Positions 8,852 through 13,516 of a DNA stretch of 13,516 nt are shown here, one piece after another. Position numbers and translations under genes: made by a program. The notes under the pieces were generated by a model, which searched no databases, was not told the DNA's origin, and worked only from the letters and a program-made list of their open reading frames with translations. The DNA comes from an uncultured Lachnospiraceae bacterium (GTDB taxonomy: Bacteria; Bacillota; Clostridia; Lachnospirales; Lachnospiraceae): the NCBI GenBank assembly GCA_910576895.1, contig CAJTJZ010000059.1, positions 1 through 13,516 of the forward strand. Direction: 5' to 3'. How positions within the stretch are numbered: position 1 is the stretch's first letter; the number at the start of each line of letters is the position of its first letter.

Positions 8852-9108
8852 TTAATGGCATATTTTGCGTTATAAGCCAGTATATGCCAGACTGTAGTAT
8901 GCCATCGCCAATGTTATAGTAAGGTTTTTTGATAGCAACACTGTTCCTACCCCTCAGAACTATTTAACCACTATCCTTAGAGCTACAGACTTGGCATTAC
9001 ATCTGTAGGTAACTATATATTCTCACATAACGTAGTCACGGAAGACTTAGGCTAGTCAACTATGAGCTTGCTTCCAAGCCCACTACCTTTAGGTGGTGGG
9101 TAGTTGAC
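8852..9108 (+). mobile_element. tnpB-less IS200/IS605-like element (remnant or solitary copy)
   Basis: The right part ends with a hairpin of AAGCCCACTACC / GGTGGTGGG type followed by TAGTTGAC, which matches the right ends of IS200/IS605 elements I know from Firmicutes. There is no transposase or TnpB reading frame, so the element would be passive or a deletion derivative. The right end is placed at TTGAC (9104-9108). The left end is uncertain: TTGAT at 8847-8851 is a plausible target motif, resembling the ISDra2 type, but the palindromic leader from about 8772 could instead be the left-end hairpin. There are no long inverted repeats or target duplication, as expected for this family. Confidence 0.55.
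8856..9108 (+). ncRNA. omega-RNA/reRNA-like structured RNA (TnpB guide scaffold)
   Basis: On the plus strand there are several compatible helices: TGGCATA (8856-8862) with TATGCCA (8883-8889 or 8898-8904); TAAGG (8920-8924) with CCTTA (8975-8979); CTACAGA (8983-8989) with TCTGTAG (9002-9008); an outer 8-bp helix GTCAACTA (9055-9062) with TAGTTGAC (9101-9108); and inside it the 9-bp hairpin 9079-9087/9092-9100 with one wobble that pairs in plus-strand RNA. In TnpB systems the scaffold ends at the element's right end and the guide follows, which here would start at 9109 (ACAATTTGCTCATCTG). Family assignment is from memory of such sequences; no covariance search was done. Confidence 0.5.
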
Positions 9109-9208
9109 ACAATTTGCTCATCTGATAAAGCAGTTCTAATTTACTGACACAAATCAATACCTTGTAAAAGAATACTACTATACGAAATAATCTAAAGTGG
9201 AAAGTAAA
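9109..9208. other. Short intergenic gap between the NADAR gene and the omega-RNA-like element
   Basis: I see no gene and no convincing terminator for the NADAR operon here. By position, the first bases from 9109 would be the guide segment if the adjacent RNA is a TnpB-type guide RNA. No clear secDF promoter was found on the minus strand. Confidence 0.3.
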
Positions 9209-9682
9209 TTACTCTCTAAGTGACAAACGAACTTCCATTAAGCACTTGCCCAACAAACTCTGCCCACGCCATTGCTTCTGATCTAATCTTCTATCATCAT
9301 GCATGGACAAACCAATTCCCCAAATTCTATCATGAACGGCACACTCAGCTAAAGTATGATTTCCTGTTGCTAACAAAAGTTCTTTCAAATCTTCATTTTG
9401 TGTAAACTTAGCTGTAAGTCCTTTTGTTACAATACTCTCACGATTCTGTATCCAGATACTATCATCAAAATTACTAACTTGTCTGCCAAGAGCTTTAATT
9501 TTTCCGAAATCTGACGTTGCCATAATTTTCTTCGCAATAGCAGTATCCTTAAACAATAATGCTTTTTGATGCATCATGAATTGTTCCATAGAAGAATACT
9601 TCACACCATCAACTGTAAAATCTGAAAAATACCAGTTACTAAGCCAACCATAAGGCTCATCTGGATTATGAAAACAAATCAT
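9209..9682 (-). CDS. NADAR (YbiA-like) family protein, predicted ADP-ribosyl N-glycosidase
   Basis: The 157-residue protein has the full NADAR signature: LSNWY (14-18), SMEQFMMHQKA (31-41), LGR (65-67), LAECAVHDRIWGIGL (111-125) and WRGQSLLGKCLMEVR (138-152). Length is normal and nothing is missing. Known members hydrolyse N-glycosidic bonds, for example in riboflavin intermediates (YbiA/COG3236) or in ADP-ribosylated guanine of DNA (NADAR antitoxins paired with DarT). The ATG is preceded by AAAGGTAGGGA and lies 16 bp after the upstream gene, so it is the last gene of an operon that begins with a broken predicted ADP-ribosyltransferase. I infer a role as an immunity or repair enzyme against ADP-ribosylation; a purely metabolic role remains possible. 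Confidence 0.88.
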   Translation of the reverse strand: MICFHNPDEPYGWLSNWYFSDFTVDGVKYSSMEQFMMHQKALLFKDTAIAKKIMATSDFGKIKALGRQVSNFDDSIWIQNRESIVTKGLTAKFTQNEDLKELLLATGNHTLAECAVHDRIWGIGLSMHDDRRLDQKQWRGQSLLGKCLMEVRLSLRE

Positions 9683-9698
9683 TGTAAATCCCTACCTT

Positions 9699-10199
9699 TC
9701 ATAAATTCAAAATAGTTTCGTCTGTATTCTCATCTTCTATATGGAAAGCTTCTTCAATTCTCTCGAAAGCACTTGGTAAAGACATTTGATGTCCTGTTAT
9801 ATAATAGTACCTCATCTCATCTAAAGGAAGTCTACTCCACAAAAACCGGCTTGACTTTCTTGTTTTAAAATGAGCATATGCATACATTTGTCCAATCCAA
9901 AATAATTCATGATATACATAATCGTTCGCATCACTCTGACAATAAAATTGATTAATACCGCCTCCTATCTCTATAAATTCTGTAAAAGTGTCTTCTGCTG
10001 CTTGACTATGGTATGCTGGGTGACCGAGATCCATAACACTCCTAAACTCAGAATTCATAAATTTCTCAATAAAAACAGCTTTCGTTAATTCTCTATCATA
10101 ATATTTTAATGCAAACTCATTACAATACTCAAATAAAATGGCAATTCGCTTTTTATCATCAGCATAATATAAATTTCCTTCATAGCAATGATCCGTCAA
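9699..10199 (-). CDS. Unrecognised 166-aa protein of the ADP-ribosylation-type operon
   Basis: I do not recognise a named domain. The protein is soluble and acidic, with no signal peptide or membrane segment. Its central and C-terminal part carries YVYHELFWIGQMYAYAHFKTRKSS (94-117) and MRYYYITGHQMSLPSAFERI (129-148), rich in aromatics and probably helical. It reminds me of small Firmicute proteins found beside DUF3990/DUF3791 genes, but that link is from memory. The start is TTG, chosen because GAGGTGAG lies five bases upstream. It overlaps by 20 bases the out-of-frame remnant of the upstream gene, suggesting ancestral translational coupling. The NADAR gene follows after 16 bp. It could be an accessory or antitoxin protein for the upstream transferase. 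Confidence 0.7.
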   Translation of the reverse strand: MTDHCYEGNLYYADDKKRIAILFEYCNEFALKYYDRELTKAVFIEKFMNSEFRSVMDLGHPAYHSQAAEDTFTEFIEIGGGINQFYCQSDANDYVYHELFWIGQMYAYAHFKTRKSSRFLWSRLPLDEMRYYYITGHQMSLPSAFERIEEAFHIEDENTDETILNL

Positions 10200-10559
10200 A
10201 TTTTCTCACCTCGCTTAAAATATCAGTAATACGATGCTTGACTCTTACATATCTTTGTTTTACTAATCATTTTCTTTTCTACCTTTTCCAAAAACAGGTA
10301 TCAGATCTTTATCTTTAGTTCCATGATACAAAACAACTTCAGAAGATAACGAAATAGCATTTTTAATATCTCTATTTTGAATAGCAGAAGGTTTCGTTAT
10401 TTTATTCAGCCATTTAGCATTATTTGCACTTACAACACCAGACAAATCAAAATCACTATCATGAAAATAAACTTCTTTTATTACTTTATTTTCATCTATT
10501 AAAATACAACCAATATGATTATAATTTTCATCCAAAAGATAATTTAAAATTGTTTTCAA
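10180..10559 (-). pseudogene. Truncated DUF3990-like predicted ADP-ribosyltransferase
   Basis: The open part (10263-10559, 98 residues) ends with VVLYHGTKDKDLIPVFGKGRKEND and then TAG TAA. LYHGT at 77-81 followed by FGKGR..ND is the start of the DUF3990/ART-like fold, where the His would be the first catalytic residue of the H-Y-E type; the DYGxGFY segment and the rest of the catalytic domain, normally following at once, are gone. In another frame, from about 10260 down to 10180, 25 or so codons without stops (KQRYVRVKHRITDILSEVRK...) run to a TGA that overlaps the next gene's start, as an intact final gene end would. An internal deletion is the simplest reading. The start is TTG with GGAAGAGGAG six bases upstream. 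It is probably inactive. The family call rests on one motif. Confidence 0.6.
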
Positions 10560-10627
10560 ATCATACTCCTCTTCCCCTAATAATAATATTTTATCATAGA
10601 AATATTAATAAACTTATCTTTCCCGTA

Positions 10628-11066
10628 TTATAATCTTCGTACACTTAATTTATGTGCAGTATGCTCTACCGCATAATAAGCAACGCTTTCTATATTTAAA
10701 ATACTGTGTAAAAACTTAATTGAAATAATGAACATCAAATTTGGGAATTTTATAAGTAATTCTTGCATTAAATTTCTTGTCAAATATAAATCTGCATTAT
10801 CCATTAATATAACATTCTTGTCTTTACAAATCTCAATAATATTATTAACAGCTGATGAAGTATTTAAAATAGTATTATAATCTATAAGCCCAAATTTTAA
10901 AATTATATAAAGAACAATTTTGTACCAGTGCACCAGCACGTAATAAATCAAACAAAAAAGATTTCCTCGTACCAGAATTATCTTTAAGTACATTCACTCT
11001 TTCGCAAAAGTTAGCATTAATTAAAATAGAACCTATAACTTCGTTTATTTCCAAAACATTAATCAT
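10628..11066 (-). pseudogene. Small P-loop NTPase, frameshifted
   Basis: Two overlapping frames form one protein of about 144 residues. The first (from ATG at 11066, with ACAGGAG upstream) reads MINVLEINEVIGSILI...VNVLKDNSGTRKSFLFDLLRAG, containing a Walker A-like loop. The second continues from about 10890 with LIDYNT...CKDKNVILMDNADLYLT, containing a Walker B-like VILMDNAD, and ends in KLSVRRL. The frameshift lies near 10885-10900. The Walker A Gly before Lys is Arg (AGG, one base from GGG), so the protein would probably be inactive even if the frame were restored. It lies 13 bp after the DUF4869-like gene and forms a two-gene unit with it. The specific family and function are unknown; I infer an accessory or defence-type ATPase. 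Confidence 0.6.
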
Positions 11067-11079
11067 TCTTTAACTCCTG

Positions 11080-11543
11080 TCATATACATTGATCTAAATA
11101 AACAAGGAAATCACCAACTACTATAAAATGTCTGTCATCTAAAACTATATCTATTTTATTATCTAATTCCTCACTAAATCCAGAAAATGAAAAAAGATTT
11201 ACATTCTTCCAAACAACATTTCCTTCTTCAAGATAAATTAACAAATTTAAAACATTATCACCACACTCTATCACATTAAAACATTCCTGTGTATGCTGGA
11301 CAATGTTTAACAACGTTTTAACCCTAGTTGATAAATAAGATCTATCTAAAGCACCAACAGAATCTATTCCATAAAAACTTTCTGGAGTATTATAAGTCGC
11401 CTGATCTATCTTTTGTATAATATGTGATGTTTCTTCACTCAAAAAAGTATTTGCAAAAAAAAATACAAATCATTGTAAAATTGCACATTATTAAATCCCT
11501 GTAATTTAGCCTCTTCCTCGGAACGATAAATATTTAGACACAT
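11080..11543 (-). pseudogene. DUF4869-like protein, copy 1, frameshifted at a T9 tract
   Basis: The gene starts at ATG 11543 behind AAGGAGGAACTATA and reads MCLNIYRSEEEAKLQGFNN...NDLYFF, then loses frame in a run of nine T (nine A at 11455-11463 on the plus strand). The remainder continues in another frame as ANTFLSEETSHIIQKIDQ... to CI at 11080. Joined, it is about 154 residues. The segment ALDRSYLSTRVKTLLNIV and FNVIECGDNVLNLLIYLEEGNV resembles the LS.GVKTL...F..S.CGDN...L core I associate with DUF4869; the match is by eye. The truncated second copy keeps the frame with two fewer T. It precedes the P-loop NTPase remnant. Function unknown. Confidence 0.6.
11455..11463 (-). repeat. Homopolymer T9 tract in the DUF4869-like gene
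   Basis: Nine consecutive T on the coding strand replace the seven expected from the in-frame second copy, producing a +2 (equivalently -1) frameshift. Such tracts are prone to replication slippage and to transcriptional slippage, so the gene may be reversibly off rather than dead. Confidence 0.6.
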
Positions 11544-11611
11544 TATAGTTCCTCCTTAAATAATTTTATAAATAACTGTTAATACTATTTCCTAACACAT
11601 ACTTTTCTTTA

Positions 11612-11640
11612 ATTTTAACACATTCTAACTTTCATTACAA
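11612..11640 (-). promoter_or_regulatory. Promoter of DUF4869-like copy 1
   Basis: On the minus strand there is TTGTAA, a 17-base spacer and TAAAAT. The same arrangement with the same spacer length is conserved upstream of copy 2, which supports function. The start codon lies about 60 nt downstream of the predicted transcription start. Confidence 0.6.
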
Positions 11641-11699
11641 GACATAATACAATACTAAACATAGCTGACGCAAACTTTTATTTTTTCTTATAAATATTC

Positions 11700-12400
11700 A
11701 TGTTATTATTTATTATTTCTATTTTCTGCTAAAAAGGCACTTTATATAAATATTTTTTATCATATTCACATTTTTCCTTAACTCGATCTACCTGGGAACA
11801 TTCATGTTCCCAGCAACATTCCCTGACTACATTCTAACTTCATTTTCACGAAAACCGATATCTAAGATACGCACAGCCCGTTTTCTATCTCCCAGTATTT
11901 TCTTTTGCTCTTACTATACTTTTCTACTGTCATTTCCTCTGATTATAAATAGAATAGTTGGTACATGAGGTTGTTTTCCCTTTCTCTATTACTGTAAATA
12001 TGCAGATTCCTATTTCTTTCGTCTCTTCCCATTCTGGCTACCTTCTTTCTCTAGTTCCTTCTCCTGATAAAAACCTCTTTTCAAAATATTCGGATATGTC
12101 TCCCATCAGTTCCAACTGATTCCTTTTTTTCCTGTAAGATGTATTCTAGTTCTTTTTCTTTTATTTTCTTTGCAATCTCTTTTCCGTGTCCTTATCGCAT
12201 CTACGGTTACAATACATTCCTTCAGATATAGGAGTTCCAAAAGTTCTGGTATTGTTTTAATTTCATTTATTTTTTCATTTATACACAGTTATCCAATGAA
12301 CGTAGAACACCCACCTTTTCCCTGCTTCAGCACATCGTTTTTCCGTTTATAAACAACACTTTCCACAAATAGCTCTGATGGCAACATCCAGAAATTGATG
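11700..12400 (-). pseudogene. ISAs1-family transposase, heavily decayed
   Basis: No long frame survives, but fragments in successive frames line up with a DDE transposase of the ISAs1 type, N to C terminal: an AICGK-like piece (about 12370-12395); LCINEKINEIKTIPELLELL and LKECIVTVDA (about 12196-12290, with the catalytic Asp); EIAKKIKEKELEYILQ (12132-12179); KYWEIENGL (about 11874-11897); LDIGFRENEVRM (11830-11865, with the catalytic Glu region); and SGNVAGNMNVPR.IEL (about 11775-11828). Stops and frameshifts break every join, and the N terminus is missing. I see no intact terminal repeats. The remnant sits between the two copies of the DUF4869-like gene. Confidence 0.78.
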
Positions 12401-12404
12401 CCTC

Positions 12405-12535
12405 TAACTATATAGTTTTCTGGAGGTTAGATATCTCTTTCGTGTATGAAAACAGAGGATTGTTTGTATTTGTATGTTTATCCAAAATAATCATTATATT
12501 TTATCAAAGAACTATCTGTTTACAATTTGTTCATA
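12405..12535. other. Unassigned AT-rich spacer
   Basis: Between the transposase remnant and the broken 3' end of DUF4869-like copy 2, I see no readable coding fragment, RNA fold or repeat that I can assign. Confidence 0.3.
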
Positions 12536-12549
12536 AACTTATATCTATC

Positions 12550-12753
12550 TTAATTTATTTTTTGAAAACCACCGAATCTTTTATAAAAACTTTCTGAAAT
12601 ATTGTAAATCGCCTGATCTATTTTCTGTATGATGAAAGAAGTATTTTCACTTAAAAAAGTATTTGCAAAAAAGTACAAATCATTGCAAAATTGTACATTA
12701 TTGAACCCATGTAACTTAGTTTCTTCCTCAGATCGATAAATATTCAGACACAT
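12550..12753 (-). pseudogene. DUF4869-like protein, copy 2, truncated
   Basis: The 67-residue product matches copy 1 over its first 57 residues with 49 identities (MCLNIYRSEEE...IIQKIDQ...SESFY), keeping the frame through the T tract that breaks copy 1. After SESFY it goes out of frame and stops at IN; DNA similarity to copy 1 fades at about 12535. The ATG has AAGGAGG upstream and a conserved promoter. The downstream two thirds of the gene and the NTPase partner are absent, probably lost when the ISAs1 element or a deletion arrived. Confidence 0.65.
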
Positions 12754-12782
12754 TAGAATCCTCCTTGAATAATTTTATTCCG

Positions 12783-12811
12783 ATTTTAGCACATTCTAAT
12801 TTTGATTACAA
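12783..12811 (-). promoter_or_regulatory. Promoter of DUF4869-like copy 2
   Basis: On the minus strand there is TTGTAA, 17 bases and TAAAAT, with TGC directly before the -10 (extended -10). It is near-identical in layout to the copy 1 promoter. The ATG follows about 30 bases downstream of the -10, behind AAGGAGG. Confidence 0.6.
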
Positions 12812-12894
12812 GATACAAAATGATACTAAATTTACTAATCCTTCTACACAATCTAAAGGGTTTCCTCATCTTACTGAAACAATCCTGCAAAGCA

Positions 12895-13516
12895 CTACTT
12901 CTTACCATGTAAACTTTTTACATAATCTAAATGTTTTGATCTATTGGCGTCGGAATGCTTGACAATAATTTCTGCTGCCTGACGTACTTTATCAATTCTC
13001 CAAATCACAGGAGAATCACGATAATAGTCAAAAATATTAGTAACATTCCTATCATCTAAACAAGGCATCATTACTTGCGACAATGCAGGTCTGGTGTCAT
13101 CAACACTGCCCTTACTAAAGTTAAAGAGCACTAATTGATAAGGTGCTTCTTCCACTCCTTTATTTGTTCGAAAAGCTGCGAACTGCTTTGCCAACGCATT
13201 AGCATGCTTATAATTCTGACTAAATACATCACAATCATTTCCCTTTGCACGATGTATCGTACACGTGTCCGTAATCTTTTTATCCCCAGAATAAGACTTG
13301 CACTCAAAGATAAAAATCTTCTGCGGAGTGAATACAGTTACATCAAGCTCCGTATAATAGTCTCCGATACTGCCAGGCTCTTTTATAATTAAACCTTTCT
13401 TATAAAACCAGCCCTCGGAACTTAAACCGTTATCCAAAATATACTGTTCAATAATTATCTCCAATACGGTCTCACAAATCTCCCCATTCACATCCGTATA
13501 AAATGAAGAATCCTTG
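12895..13516 (-). CDS. NERD-domain (nuclease-related) protein, 5' end beyond the window
   Basis: The frame is open to the right edge (codons ...KDSSFYTDV precede a GTG at 13491 that could otherwise pass as a start), so this is the 3' part of a longer gene. Counted from that GTG, NGEICETVLE and GLIIKE are followed by TELDVTVF (Asp50) and FIFECKSYSG (Glu63-x-Lys65), which form the D...ExK core of a restriction-endonuclease-like fold, then CDVFSQNYKHANALAKQF (NP..Q..H-type helix). This is the NERD pattern. NERD domains are thought to act in nucleic-acid processing and occur in plasmid and defence contexts; the role here is unknown. No convincing terminator follows, and DUF4869-like copy 2 starts about 140 bp downstream. 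Confidence 0.75.
   Translation of the reverse strand, partial: KDSSFYTDVNGEICETVLEIIIEQYILDNGLSSEGWFYKKGLIIKEPGSIGDYYTELDVTVFTPQKIFIFECKSYSGDKKITDTCTIHRAKGNDCDVFSQNYKHANALAKQFAAFRTNKGVEEAPYQLVLFNFSKGSVDDTRPALSQVMMPCLDDRNVTNIFDYYRDSPVIWRIDKVRQAAEIIVKHSDANRSKHLDYVKSLHGKK

Noticed and set aside
8821..9100. Direct repeat GGTGGTGGG at 8821-8829 and 9092-9100 as a target duplication
   Set aside because: IS200/IS605-type elements make no target duplication, and the right copy is a hairpin arm. The match is short and may be chance or left-end/right-end pairing.
10628..10993. Independent 121-aa protein starting at 10993
   Set aside because: Its first 33 or so residues lie opposite the correct frame of the NTPase N terminus; only the later part is real, as the shifted C-terminal half of that gene.
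11792..11813. Perfect 10-bp palindrome (CTGGGAACAT...ATGTTCCCAG) as an operator or transposon end
   Set aside because: It falls inside the decayed ISAs1 transposase, where it encodes the AGNMNVP-like stretch, so coding origin explains it.
1..13516. CRISPR array, tRNA or rRNA genes
   Set aside because: No regularly spaced repeats and no cloverleaf or rRNA-like segments were found on reading both strands.

Overview
The window reads as a chromosomal segment from a low-GC Gram-positive anaerobe, most likely a gut-type Clostridia/Lachnospiraceae member. That is inferred from the AT-rich coding sequence, the short clostridial-type glycogen phosphorylase, the single-chain PurL with a fused glutaminase, the fused SecDF and the AGGAGG-type ribosome binding sites. 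Every gene I can support is on the minus strand, so transcription runs from the high coordinates to the low ones.

Housekeeping half (about 1-8800): secDF (protein translocation motor) is followed by a strong terminator at 6459-6505. purL (purine synthesis) then starts from its own well-formed promoter. It lies 48 bp upstream of glgP (glycogen breakdown), and the two may share a transcript. A long stem-loop lies between glgP and the left edge; its wobble pairs fit a plus-strand RNA best.

Junction (about 8760-9110): upstream of secDF lies a roughly 260 bp plus-strand structured block. It looks like the 3' end of an IS200/IS605-family element with its TnpB guide-RNA (omega/reRNA) scaffold but no tnpB gene. 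The secDF leader between the good Shine-Dalgarno and the likely start codon also holds a nested stem-loop.

Accessory half (about 9200-13516): a decaying defence/toxin-like island. A three-gene operon holds (i) a truncated LYHGT-type, DUF3990-like predicted ADP-ribosyltransferase, (ii) an unrecognised 166-aa protein and (iii) an intact NADAR (YbiA-like) protein, from a family known to remove ADP-ribose from guanine. Upstream is a second module: a DUF4869-like protein followed by a small P-loop NTPase, both broken by frameshifts. The promoter and first part of the DUF4869-like gene occur again about 1.2 kb upstream as a truncated copy. Between the two copies lies a heavily decayed ISAs1-family transposase. 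At the right edge is the 3' part of a NERD-domain (nuclease-related) gene that runs off the window.

The most interesting points are the ADP-ribosyltransferase-like/unknown/NADAR operon, the tnpB-less omega-RNA-like element next to secDF, and the duplicated two-gene DUF4869-like/NTPase module with a T9 frameshift tract. Family names come from recognising motifs by eye; no database search was run.
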